Shown here: piece by piece, positions 33,376-41,654 of the stretch
Position numbering within the stretch: the first letter of the stretch is position 1
Layout of the letters: each line of letters opens with the position of its first letter
Assembly (NCBI GenBank): GCA_964468125.1
Contig: CAYXVF010000035.1
Location: 1 to 55,008, forward strand
DNA: 55,008 nt
Source of the DNA: CAYXVF01 sp964468125
GTDB lineage: Bacteria; Myxococcota; XYA12-FULL-58-9; CAYXVF01
Reading direction: 5' to 3'
Translations under genes and position numbers: made by a program
Notes under the pieces: model-generated
What the model saw: the letters and a program-made list of their open reading frames with translations, nothing else
The model's database searches: none
What the model was told of the DNA's origin: nothing

Positions 33376-35322
33376 ATGACGATGCGCCACCAACTTTCAC
33401 TGACCCTCACGCTCTGTATGGGGGGGCTTCTTGCCTGTACGACGCAGGCGGACTCGACGGCCCCAACCAACACGGAGACCCTCGCGCTCGAGCGCGACGA
33501 AAACGGCGATCTGCGCTACTGCGAGGCGGACGACCCGAGCAACTGTGTGACCGTCTCGAACCCGAACGATTGCGCGACGCTCCAGATCGAGATCGACACG
33601 GCGACCGGCGCGACCTGCGAGCGCTGCATCGGCAGCAACGGCGAGGTGACTTACGAGCGATGCGACGACACCGCGATCGCCTGCACGCTGGTGACCGCAC
33701 CGGAGCCCGACTGCGTGGTCTGTGCACACGTCGACGGACCGGTCCTCTACTCCACCTGCATCCCCGACGAGCCCGAACACTGCGAGTACTACCCGGTCTT
33801 TGACGACGACGGCGGCGTCCGAGAGTGCGAGCGCTGCTACGACCGCCGCGGCAACGTGATCAGCGACACCTGCGGACCAGACTGCTCGGCAGTCGCATGC
33901 CCGGCGGTGGATTGCGCCCCCGGCTTCCGGTCCGTGGTGCCCCCTGGGCAGTGCTGCCCGATCTGCGTGCCCGAAGACCGCTGCGAGAACGACGCTTCCG
34001 GCGCCGAGGTCTGCCCGGACGTTGCGATCTCTCAGTGTCCTCCGGGTTGGGAGCCGGTTCGCGATCCGACCGATTGCTGCTCCTACTACTGTGAGCCCCG
34101 GGACTGCAGCGCGGTGCAATGCCCTGCGATCATCGAGGAGTGTCCGCCCGGCTTCCATTGGGAGACCGACTATCCAAACTGCTGCGGCGTGTGCGTTCCC
34201 GACGACGGCCCGGAGCGTTGTCTGAGCGATTCGGACTGCGGACCGGAGCGCTACTGCAGCGAGCCGGTGGTGTGTGAATCTCGGTGTGAAGGCGGCAGCG
34301 ATCCCGGTTCGGAAGGCGATGGCTCGGATGCGAGCAACGCGGACGATCCCGCGACCGGTGTTCCCTGCGAAGTGGAGTGCTATGGCTTCTGCCGCCCATT
34401 TGAGTGCCCGGCCTACGGCGCACCGGACTACCGATGCGAAGGCGAGTGGGTCGATCCGGGCTACGACGGCACCGGCTGCCCCCGACCGCCGATCTGCGTC
34501 TGCCCGGACGGGACCGAAGCGGAGAATGGACGCTGCGTCGATCGCTGCGCGCTCGTGGACTGCGCCCTTCCGCCGGTGCAGGAATGCGGACCGGGCGAGG
34601 AGTGGAGCACGGACTTTCCCTATTGCTGCGGCGCCTGCGTGCCGAAGGAACGCGCGCTCTGCGAGGAGACCGGCGGCGATTGGGAGCTCGGCTGCGGCCA
34701 CACCAACTGCGACTATGCGGTGGCTTGTGTTGTCCCTGAAGAGGGCTGCAACTGCGGACCGCGGATGAGCTGGGTGGACGAGCAAGGCTGCGTGCCGGAT
34801 CCCACTTGCACGGACGGTGAGCCGTGTGAGTACGAGGGCGAGACCTATCCGTCGGGCTCTCAGTTCCCGGCGGGCGATGGGTGCAACAGCTGTTTCTGCC
34901 TCGACGGTCAGCTCGCCTGCACCGACGCTTATTGTCAGGACTGCTGGGGGGCTTGGATGGATGCCGAAGGTAGCTGCCGCGCGCCCAACGATGGCATCTA
35001 TCCGAGCTACTGCTGCGACGAGGTCAGCCTGTGCCTAGAGAGCGGCGGAATCTGGGACGAGACGTCCTGTGGTCACTACGCCTGCGGTCAGCCACCGGCC
35101 TGCGATGCGGTGATCCCCGGCTGCGACTGTGGCTTCGGCGAGAACTTCGTCCCCGGACGCGGCTGCGTGGAGAGCGAACAGTGTCAGGACCACACCGGGT
35201 GCACCACGGCGAGCGGTGAGCGCTACGATAACGGTGACACCTGGCCGAAGGGGGATGGGTGCAACAACTGCACCTGCCTCGAAGGTGCGATCTACTGCAC
35301 CGAGGCGGCCTGCGCTCCCTGA
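33376..35322 (+). CDS. large Cys-rich lipoprotein with pacifastin-like motifs
   Basis: A 648-aa exported protein. The signal MRHQLSLTLTLCMGGLLAC gives a lipobox. The mature chain is extremely Cys-rich, with repeated modules such as AVACPAVDCAPGFRSVVPPG and CSAVQCPAIIEECPPGFHWE, each ending in a CC-x-x-C. Two modules carry the motif CN-x-C-x-C-x2-G-x3-CT-x3-C: CNSCFCLDGQLACTDAYC (near 34880-34935) and CNNCTCLEGAIYCTEAAC (near 35260-35316). This is the spacing of pacifastin serine-protease inhibitors and of related VWC modules. A function in binding or protease inhibition at the surface is possible. Start ATG 33376 has AAGGGG upstream. Confidence 0.82.
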   Translation: MTMRHQLSLTLTLCMGGLLACTTQADSTAPTNTETLALERDENGDLRYCEADDPSNCVTVSNPNDCATLQIEIDTATGATCERCIGSNGEVTYERCDDTAIACTLVTAPEPDCVVCAHVDGPVLYSTCIPDEPEHCEYYPVFDDDGGVRECERCYDRRGNVISDTCGPDCSAVACPAVDCAPGFRSVVPPGQCCPICVPEDRCENDASGAEVCPDVAISQCPPGWEPVRDPTDCCSYYCEPRDCSAVQCPAIIEECPPGFHWETDYPNCCGVCVPDDGPERCLSDSDCGPERYCSEPVVCESRCEGGSDPGSEGDGSDASNADDPATGVPCEVECYGFCRPFECPAYGAPDYRCEGEWVDPGYDGTGCPRPPICVCPDGTEAENGRCVDRCALVDCALPPVQECGPGEEWSTDFPYCCGACVPKERALCEETGGDWELGCGHTNCDYAVACVVPEEGCNCGPRMSWVDEQGCVPDPTCTDGEPCEYEGETYPSGSQFPAGDGCNSCFCLDGQLACTDAYCQDCWGAWMDAEGSCRAPNDGIYPSYCCDEVSLCLESGGIWDETSCGHYACGQPPACDAVIPGCDCGFGENFVPGRGCVESEQCQDHTGCTTASGERYDNGDTWPKGDGCNNCTCLEGAIYCTEAACAP

Positions 35323-35360
35323 GAGTCGTTTAGCGTAGAAACCTCCTTTGTCCCCGGAAG

Positions 35361-35392
35361 CCCGGTCATCGCATTCGCGGTGGCCGGGTTTT
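35361..35392 (+). terminator. intrinsic terminator after the Cys-rich lipoprotein gene
   Basis: CCCGGTCA (35361-35368) pairs with TGGCCGGG (35381-35388) with one G-T wobble, and the 3' arm is followed by TTTT. It lies 39 bp past the stop codon of the Cys-rich gene and would end that transcript. Confidence 0.65.
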
Positions 35393-35460
35393 CCACATTG
35401 GCCGGCGGCGCAACGCCGCCGCCGCCCCTGCCGATGCTCTCAACTGGAGAGCCATCGCCC

Positions 35461-36238
35461 ATGATCACATTCGAGACCGACCGCTTCATTCGCGGTGCCG
35501 CACCGCTGTCCCCCACAACGGAAGCTCCCCGCTTTGGCCGTCCCCAGCTCTTGGGCCGGCTCCCGGAGTCCCTTCACGAATCTTCCGGGCTCGTCGTCTC
35601 CGGTCGGTCGCCCAACGTCCTCTGGTCCCACAACGACGCCGGGAATCCGGCGGAGCTCTTCGCCATCACCCGGCAGGGCAAGGAGCTCGCGAAGGTCGAG
35701 CTGAAGGCCCCAAGCACCGATTGGGAAGACCTCGCCCGCTTCACCCGAGACGGCGTCTCCCATTTAGTCGTCGCGGACGTCGGGAACAATAAAGCTCGGG
35801 ACCGCGACAGCGCCCTCTACCTATTCCCCGAGCCCCATCCGGTGGCGAGTCGCCGACCTGACTCGGTTCTCGAAGGTCCCGCGCCCGGTACACGACCCCG
35901 ACTCGCGCGCCGCTCAATGGCCGGACCAGCCCACTGCGATGGATTTTTCGCCGGACGGTCGGGAGGCGGCGGTCCTCACCTACGATCGTGCCTACCTCTT
36001 TCAGCGGGCCGAGGGAGAGTCGTGGGTCGAGGCGTTCCAGCAAGAGCCGGTCCACGTGGACACGCCGATTCTGCGCCAAGCGGAAGCGATCGCCTTCGAC
36101 CGCGACGGCCGCTCGCTCCTGGTGACCACTGAAAAGACACCGGCAACCCTGCACCGGATCCCGAGACTCGCGTCGCAGAATAACGGGACGGTACGCTGTC
36201 TTTTCCCGCACTCGTTCGGCACGGTCACCGATAGATGA
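35461..36238 (+). pseudogene. beta-propeller-like protein gene with frameshift
   Basis: The first frame reads SSGLVVSGRSPNVLWSHNDA, ELFAITRQGKELAKVEL and VVADVGNNKARDRDSALYLF, then becomes nonsense near 35860. The next frame continues sensibly with ADLTRFSKVPRPVHDPDSRA, MDFSPDGREAAVLTYDRAYL and AIAFDRDGRSLLVTTEKTP. Together they look like blades of an NHL/SMP-30-type or phytase-esterase-like propeller. A single-base indel around 35855-35870 explains the break; sequencing error cannot be excluded. ATG 35461 has GGAGAG about 10 nt upstream. An earlier GTG lies inside the terminator hairpin and was rejected. Confidence 0.65.
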
Positions 36239-36291
36239 AGAGCACCTCGCGGTCCCGCGGGGTGTTCACCGTCACATTCGAGGAGTACAAC

Positions 36292-36852
36292 ATGAGTGCC
36301 ACCGCATGGACGGCGTGGCTTCTCCTCGCCGTCTGCCCCGCCAACACACCGGTCGAAACCGTCGAGGCGTTCGCGCGCCCGAGCCCGAGCTCGGAAGCAG
36401 CCGACCGCTCGAACCTCATCGATGGGGATGAGCTCGCGCGCCGGGTCCTCGGGGCGCGTGAACGTCACTTTGCTCCCCACGAGCGCGCGCGTCTGAGTCG
36501 GGTGCTACGACGCTATGTCGCGTCAGCCTATCGCCAACTGGAGCCACAGCGCTGGCCCACGGCCTGCGCGCTGCGCAAGCGACGCGGCCCCTATGCGGAG
36601 GTGGGCTGCGTGCTCGAGCTTCCCGACTACGATCCGGTTCCGGTCAGCTTCCGTCTCAAGCGCACGACCGGGTGGCGAATCTACGACATCGAAGCCGATT
36701 CGATTTCCGCCACACGAGACAACGCAAGGCTCGTCGCACGCGCGATCGACGCGCTCGGGGTGGACGGTTTTCTGAGGCGACTCGAGCGTCGGATCGCCAT
36801 CGAAGAGCTCCAGAACGCCCGGCGGGCGCCACAACCCAATGAGGAAAACTAG
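36292..36852 (+). CDS. second MlaC-like exported protein
   Basis: A 186-aa protein with a signal-like N-terminus (MSATAWTAWLLLAVCPAN). Residues about 60-180 resemble MlaC/Ttg2D: FAPHERARLSRVLRRYVASA, a beta-sheet EVGCVLELPDYDPVPVSFRL, then TTGWRIYDIEADSISATRDN and LVARAIDALGVDGFLRRLER. The closing RIYDIEADSIS block is the best family mark. AGGAG at 36281-36285 decides the start at 36292. One base separates its stop from the start of the next lipoprotein, so they form an operon. Confidence 0.7.
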   Translation: MSATAWTAWLLLAVCPANTPVETVEAFARPSPSSEAADRSNLIDGDELARRVLGARERHFAPHERARLSRVLRRYVASAYRQLEPQRWPTACALRKRRGPYAEVGCVLELPDYDPVPVSFRLKRTTGWRIYDIEADSISATRDNARLVARAIDALGVDGFLRRLERRIAIEELQNARRAPQPNEEN

Positions 36853-36853
36853 G

Positions 36854-38963
36854 ATGAACTTGAAGAAGCTGTGTTTGACGCCTCTCGTCGGCCTTCTCGC
36901 GGCCTGCGGCGGGACCGTTGACGAAGACAATCGGAGCGTTCAGGCGCTCGCGACCGCAGAGGATGGGCGCGCCTTTCTCGCGGAAGGCAGGCTCGAAGCG
37001 GCACGCGACGCGTTTCGTGACGCGCTGGTGATCGATCCCAACGACCCAACCGGCCTCTTCGGCGCAGCGCTCACCGAGGTCTTGCTGCTTCCAGAAAGCC
37101 CAACCGTCGATGACTTGCTCACCCAGTGCGCCATCGAGCCCATTCAACAGACGCTCGTCTACGGTCCGAACGGTCTCATCGCCGCAACCCGTGCGGGCGC
37201 GGACGGCGAGGCAGCGCTCAGCGTCTCCTACGGCGGTGTCACACGAACGCCATCCGACCCAGTCGTCCGTTCACGCGTCTATCGCTACGGAACGGGTGGC
37301 TCCTGGAACAGCAACGGGAACCAGAACGACAGCTCGAGTTGGAACGACAACTCGAATTGGAACNNNNNNNNNNNNNNNNNNNNNNNNNNNNNNNNNNNNN
37401 NNNNNNNNNNNNNNNNNNNNNNNNNNNNNNNNNNNNNNNNNNNNNNNNNNNNNNNNNNNNNNNAATTGGAACGACAACGGAAACGATACTGGCGAGTGGC
37501 GCGGACTCAGTCTCCAAGCCCATGACGTGTACGACGAGAACGGCGAATCACTCAGCATCTCTATATCCATCGAAGCGGACGCGACGCAGTGGGCGGGTGG
37601 ATTGTTGATCGAGCCCGGCGACAGTGGGCCTCCCTATATCGATGTCTGGCTCGAGAGCTCGAGCCCATCCGGTCGCTCGGATTATGCTTACGGCAGCAAC
37701 TACGACCTCGAATCGGGGACGATCGTTGTCAGTGACGTGTCTGGCGAGCCCGGTGAAGCGGTTCGGGTGGTCTTCGAGGACGCACGCTTTGGCACGCTCC
37801 TGTTGAACGGCAGGGTTGAGGACAGCTTGGACGGTCCGCTGGAAATCGACCGCGATGCGCTCCCCCTCGGTGACCTCGAGGAGGAAGAGCTGCCAGAATC
37901 ACCCGGCGAATGGGTGCGCTACTTCGATGAAAGATGCGGCCCGACCCTCGACGATGCGATCGTTCTGCAGTTCCTCGATGGCTTCGTCGATGAGCTCGCG
38001 AGCGCTCGCGTTCTGCTCGATCGATTGATCCGAGTGGAGGGCGAAGCATTCTCCTTCACCGTTCCAGCCGGAACCTTCGCAAACCCCTCCGATGTGCCGT
38101 TGGGGATCGTGAGTGCGCTGGGGATGCGTGCGAGTCTCGTCGCCCAAGAGGCACTCCTCGAAGGGATCAGCGCCTACCGCTTCTTCGGCCGGGGGCTCGA
38201 GAGCATGATCGGACCCGATGGCGAACTCGATGTGCAGCTCGTGGTCGACGAGCTCAACGCGAGCTTCGCAGAGACCGGTCAGCCGGTGAGCTGGACGCCC
38301 TCAGTGACCGATCGCTGGCAGATTTCGCTGCAGGATGGACTGATCGCCCTCGGCGCTTCGCCCTCTGCCGGGTCCCTCGTAGACCTGTCGAAGCTGCCCG
38401 AGCGCACGCGATTCGAGCTGAGCTCGGGAATCGTGACCCTGAACGATGTGATTCGAGGGCCTACACCTCTGCCTCTGAGTCCTGGCTACGTGCTCAACCC
38501 CGGCGATGTCTTCGAAGCCATGCCAGATCGCTACACAATGCGGGGCCAAGCTGGAGGCGATATCTGGTTCTTGGACCAATACGACCGGATTGGATTCTCC
38601 GAGACGGTGGCGGAGTGGCTCGTGGCCGAGATGGTCACCTTGCCGGAGCCACTCGACGAACAGCTTCCCTGCACTCAGGATGGAGATTGCGCGCCCTATG
38701 GGCGAGGCCTCGTTTGCGGCGGATACGGGTCGTCGGGGTTCTGCTACAGCGACCCGCAACTCGCTTGCGACACGGACTCTGATTGTCCCGACTTCTACTG
38801 CAACTACCAAATCTGCGCCGTTGGACCGCCACAGTTCTTTGACACGTCGGTGCTCGATGAGCTTCCACGCTTTGGAGGCGTGCTCAACGACCGAGCGGTC
38901 CTCGGAGCGATCGAAGCCTTCGACGCGATGGGTGAGCTCGAAGTGATCGTGCGCGAGGACTGA
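36854..38963 (+). CDS. large lipoprotein with TPR-like N-terminus and Asn/Trp repeat (gap inside)
   Basis: The protein begins MNLKKLCLTPLVGLLAAC, a lipobox. A TPR-like segment follows (DGRAFLAEGRLEAARDAFRD, then ALVIDPNDPTGLFGAALTEV). A low-complexity Asn/Trp/Ser stretch (SWNSNGNQNDSSSWNDNSNW) is interrupted by the 100-N gap. After the gap comes a beta-rich domain, then a helical domain, and a C-terminal Cys-rich tail (CTQDGDCAPYGRGLVCGGYG; CDTDSDCPDFYCNYQIC). The two sides differ by one frame only because the N-run length is arbitrary. It is coupled to the MlaC-like gene upstream. No family was recognised. Confidence 0.75.
37302..37480 (+). repeat. tandem 18-bp repeat tract interrupted by a gap
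   Basis: The unit ctcgagttggaacgacaa (37333-37350) is followed by a partial unit ctcgaattggaac that ends at the gap. The sequence on the right starts with aattggaacgacaacgg, the same part of the unit. Both contig ends therefore share AATTGGAAC, so the gap most likely spans more copies that could not be assembled. The unit encodes S-S/N-x-W-N-D-N. Confidence 0.75.
37364..37463. other. scaffold gap (100 N)
   Basis: Exactly 100 N inside the Asn/Trp repeat of the large lipoprotein gene. The gap length is a placeholder, so the protein length and repeat number are unknown. Confidence 0.98.
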
Positions 38964-39030
38964 GCCGCGAAATCCTCGAGCGAGCCCTGGCAGGGGGCAC
39001 GGTGACCGAGGATTTGAAGATTGTGAGAAG

Positions 39031-39058
39031 ACCCCGGCCGGGCAGGGCCGGCCGGGGT
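39031..39058. terminator. GC-rich hairpin between convergent genes
   Basis: ACCCCGGCCGG (39031-39041) and CCGGCCGGGGT (39048-39058) form a perfect 11-bp stem with a 6-nt loop. It lies between the plus-strand lipoprotein stop and the minus-strand slipin stop. A short ggttt follows on the plus strand and no T-run on the other, so it may act as a bidirectional, possibly Rho-assisted, terminator. Confidence 0.65.
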
Positions 39059-39068
39059 CCGGTTTGAC

Positions 39069-40181
39069 TTAGAGCACCTTCATGACCCGGTCGGCGAGGT
39101 TGCCCTCACCGAGCATGACCGTGAGGTTCGCCTTCTCCGCGACCTTCTCAAGCACTTCGAGCTCACGCATCCGCATGAGCGTCGGGTTCTGCTCGAGCAG
39201 CTTCGCGGTGTTGGCGTGCGCACGCGCCGCCGCGGTCTCCTCGCGCCGGGTGATGAGGGCAGCCTCAGCCGCCTTCTTCGCCTCGGTGACGCGGTTCATG
39301 AGCTCCTTCATGTCACCCGGGAGGATCACATCGCGGAGACCCACCCGCTTGACCTGAACACCAAACTCATTGGCTACCGGGGCCAGCTCGGCGAGCATGC
39401 GCTCGGCGATCTGCTCCTTGTCTACGAGCAGCGCATCCAGCGCCACCGCTCCGATCGCCTCCCGAAGGACGAGCTGACCGGCGCGGTGAAGCGCCTGGGT
39501 GAAGTTGTCGACGGCGGTGACCGCCTTCACCGGGTCGGCGACCCGGAAGGTCACACCCGCGTTGAGACGCAAGGTGACCTTGTCCTGGGTCATGAGCTCC
39601 TGCCCGGTCAGCTCGAGCATCTGCTCGCGAGTCTCGAGCTGGAACACCTGCACCCGGCCCCGGAACCGCCAGGTCACGACCAGACCCGGGGTCAAAAGCT
39701 CCTTGAAGTCGCCGTCGACGAAGAGAAGCCCCACATGGCCGGCCTCGACCACGACCCACTCGAGCCACTCATCGGCACCGCTCGCGCGGAACATGCTCCG
39801 AAGTCGAGCGTGCTCGAAGCGCACGTTCGCGGTGGTGTCGAAGAGCTCGACCTCGACGTTCGCGAAGCTGGTCCAAAGGGCGCGAAGCCCGGGGCCCACC
39901 ACCGCCTCCGCACGGCCGTCTACCCAGACCATCGCGCGCTGATCCTCGGTGAGGTCCAGCACGGTCAGGCCCTCGATCGCGACGTCGCTCTTGGCGATCT
40001 GAGCGAGCTCGGCATGGTCGAGCCACACCTCACGGGTGTCTACGACTTCGACGCGGGTCTTGCCCCAGGGAAACGTCCAGACGGTGCCCTCAGTGAGCAC
40101 CTTCTCGAACACGCCTTCCCGGAAAACGAGACCACGCTCGAAAGGCCGGATCTTCGTCCGCTTGATTCCAAACATGGTCAT
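39069..40181 (-). CDS. slipin/SPFH (Band 7) family protein
   Basis: A 370-aa protein of the stomatin-like group. The SPFH domain is clear from about residue 155: WVVVEAGHVGLLFVDGDFKE, LTGQELMTQDKVTLRLNAGV, DPVKAVTAVDNFTQALHRAG and REAIGAVALDALLVDKEQIA. The C-terminal coiled coil EAKKAAEAALITRREETAAA ends with NPTLMRMRELEVLEKVAE. The N-terminal 150 residues hold a second SPFH-like strand pattern (FERGLVFREGVFEKVLTEGT). No obvious N-terminal membrane hairpin is seen. Slipins scaffold membrane microdomains. An AGGAG upstream could serve the ATG at 40181 or the one at 40175. Confidence 0.88.
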   Translation of the reverse strand: MTMFGIKRTKIRPFERGLVFREGVFEKVLTEGTVWTFPWGKTRVEVVDTREVWLDHAELAQIAKSDVAIEGLTVLDLTEDQRAMVWVDGRAEAVVGPGLRALWTSFANVEVELFDTTANVRFEHARLRSMFRASGADEWLEWVVVEAGHVGLLFVDGDFKELLTPGLVVTWRFRGRVQVFQLETREQMLELTGQELMTQDKVTLRLNAGVTFRVADPVKAVTAVDNFTQALHRAGQLVLREAIGAVALDALLVDKEQIAERMLAELAPVANEFGVQVKRVGLRDVILPGDMKELMNRVTEAKKAAEAALITRREETAAARAHANTAKLLEQNPTLMRMRELEVLEKVAEKANLTVMLGEGNLADRVMKVL

Positions 40182-40592
40182 TCACTCCTCTCGGGCCGCG
40201 AGCGGCCCACTATCTCTCTGCTTGCCCACAGGTGCGGGCAAAATGTTCAAAACACTCCTGAGCTCATCGTGGATGTCCGGACGAGAGCACCGAACCCCGA
40301 ACGACGCGCTGGACACTCGCTGGCGGGGTGAGGTCGTTTTCCATCGGGGTCTTCGACCGGCGGACACCTCCCGCCAATGGGGCCTCGCGCAGCACGCTGC
40401 GTTCGGTTGCCCAAGGCTTCGTGTGCCCCCTCGAATCGCGTCGCCCGTTGGCTTTCGATCTCACCGCAGGGCCGCTCGATGTCTGTCCCCGCGCCGCTTG
40501 CAAAGCCGAAGCGATGCAGTTCGGAACGAAGACGGCGCCTTCGAGGGACGAATGCTCCCGACCGGACTGAAACGAATCAGGCGTTACAGGCC
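40182..40592. other. stretch without a supported gene
   Basis: About 400 bp upstream of the slipin gene and downstream of the tRNA-like gene. I see no reading frame with a good start and no convincing RNA fold. It should hold the slipin promoter, but no clear -35/-10 pair stands out. Confidence 0.5.
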
Positions 40593-40666
40593 TGGTACGG
40601 TACGGGAATTGAACCCGCGACAGTCTGATCCTGAGTCAGATGCTCTACCAACTGAGCTAACCGTGG
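40593..40666 (-). tRNA. tRNA-like gene with CAG anticodon (non-canonical, identity uncertain)
   Basis: The minus strand folds as a tRNA: D-arm GCTC-AGTTGGTA-GAGC, anticodon arm TCTGA-CTCAGGA-TCAGA, five-base variable loop, T-arm GCGGG-TTCAATT-CCCGT. The anticodon is CAG (Leu, reading CUG), but the short variable loop is class I, whereas tRNA-Leu is class II. In the acceptor stem only five pairs form (ACGGT with ACCGT), and the sequence ACCA follows directly; a 7-bp stem would have mismatches at 1-72 and 2-71. The body resembles tRNA-Lys/Ile2. A normal tRNA-Leu(CAG) is present at 44.4 kb. It is either a pseudo-tRNA or an unusual functional one. Confidence 0.6.
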
Positions 40667-40812
40667 CGGACCGAGCCCTCCCTTCGTTAGAACCCACTTC
40701 GCGGAACACGGAAGCGCAAAACCGCATGTACGGTGCGCACCGCGCCGCTGGCCCAGGAGTACTCAACCCCTGAGTGTCAATGCCGCGAATCTGCGGCCCA
40801 AAAATGAAAAAA

Positions 40813-40842
40813 GCCTCCCGAAACTGAGGCGTCTCGGGAGGC
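40813..40842 (-). terminator. intrinsic terminator, minus strand
   Basis: GCCTCCCGA (40813-40821) pairs perfectly with TCGGGAGGC (40834-40842) around a 12-nt loop, and on the minus strand the stem is followed by TTTTTT. It lies 17 bp downstream of an orphan stop codon preceded by a barrel-like C-terminus, listed next. Confidence 0.8.
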
Positions 40843-40859
40843 TTAGAGTCGAAAAAGAC

Positions 40860-40900
40860 CTAGAAACTCACCGAGAACGTCTCGCGAATGCGGGCCGCAG
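40860..40900 (-). pseudogene. orphan outer-membrane-barrel-like C-terminus
   Basis: The minus strand reads AARIRETFSVSF followed by TAG (40860-40862). A terminal Phe with hydrophobic residues at positions 1, 3, 5 and 9 from the end is the signal recognised by the BAM complex in outer-membrane barrels. A terminator follows at once. Further upstream the frame shows no barrel-like protein, so this may be the tail of a lost gene. Chance similarity over 12 residues is possible. Confidence 0.3.
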
Positions 40901-41159
40901 ATGGAGCACGACGGCCGGATGGCCATCGCCGCGCCTGCAGTGGCTTTCGCGCTGTATGAGAGTGTTCGCGTTCATCACGTGTATCTCTTTACTCCGTCAT
41001 TGGAGATGGCGCAGACGGTACGGATCGGCAGCTCAAGCGTCAACAGTTTTTTGCGCTTTCGCCACTGGCTGGCGCCCTTTCTTTGCGCGCATCATCCAGA
41101 CGCGGCCGGGAGCGGCACGCACGAATTGGCGCTGGCTCGGCCGCAGCGTTCAAGCGCGC
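40901..41159. other. stretch without a supported gene
   Basis: About 260 bp between the orphan C-terminus and the small secreted protein gene. I see no convincing coding sequence on either strand. It may be what remains of a deleted gene whose terminator is at 40813-40842. Confidence 0.4.
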
Positions 41160-41594
41160 TCAGAATGCGCACCCATCCGGAAGCGGCGGCTTCTTCGCTA
41201 CATGGGGGGCGAAGTTCTCCGGGAGCTCGATCGGCTCGAAGCCGTCGGTAGCACTTCCCACCATTGCGTTTCGCACGTAGCCCGAGTCGTTCATGTGGTA
41301 GCGGACGATGACCTTCGTGCTCGCGTTGATCTTCACCGGGCCTCCGCGGCGCGTGAAGGGCTGCTCATCGGTGTGGCTGTGTCCGAGAATCCGGCGGTAG
41401 AGCAGCTCGCCTTTGCCGTCGAGCACTTCCCACCAATCCGCATAGTGCTCGCAGCCGCGGTCTGCGGTCAGAAGGGTGACCGAGAATCTGTAGCGCTGGT
41501 CTTCCCCGCTGACCTCCACGCGTTTCACGCCGAGATCGTCAGCGAGAGCAGGCGAGGCCACGAGACACACAAAACACGCGGATAGAGCTCGCAT
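41160..41594 (-). CDS. small secreted protein, unknown
   Basis: A 144-aa protein with a clear signal peptide (MRALSACFVCLVASPALADD). The mature part is beta-rich: VEVSGEDQRYRFSVTLLTAD, HYADWWEVLDGKGELLYRRI then LGHSHTDEQPF, and KINASTKVIVRYHMNDSGYV. Two Cys remain in the mature protein (RGCEHY and the C-terminal DGCAF) and could form a disulfide. The His-rich stretch GHSHTDEQPF looks like a possible metal site. No family name is known to me. Confidence 0.72.
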   Translation of the reverse strand: MRALSACFVCLVASPALADDLGVKRVEVSGEDQRYRFSVTLLTADRGCEHYADWWEVLDGKGELLYRRILGHSHTDEQPFTRRGGPVKINASTKVIVRYHMNDSGYVRNAMVGSATDGFEPIELPENFAPHVAKKPPLPDGCAF

Positions 41595-41654
41595 CGCTTT
41601 TTAGCGTCTCACGCCGGCGGATGCGGCTCAACGTCTCGAGTACGACGCCAACGC

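Noticed and set aside
33397..34785. 462-codon minus-strand frame rich in Ala/Val/Arg opposite the Cys-rich lipoprotein
   Set aside because: Its composition is what the reverse frame of Cys/Gly/Asp codons gives; the plus-strand protein has a lipobox and regular Cys modules.
36241..36262. Hairpin CACCTCGCGG/CCGCGGGGTG before the second MlaC-like gene
   Set aside because: The loop would be only two bases, and no T-run follows.
39216..40331. 371-codon plus-strand frame opposite the slipin gene
   Set aside because: Antisense to the SPFH domain; no start signal or motif.
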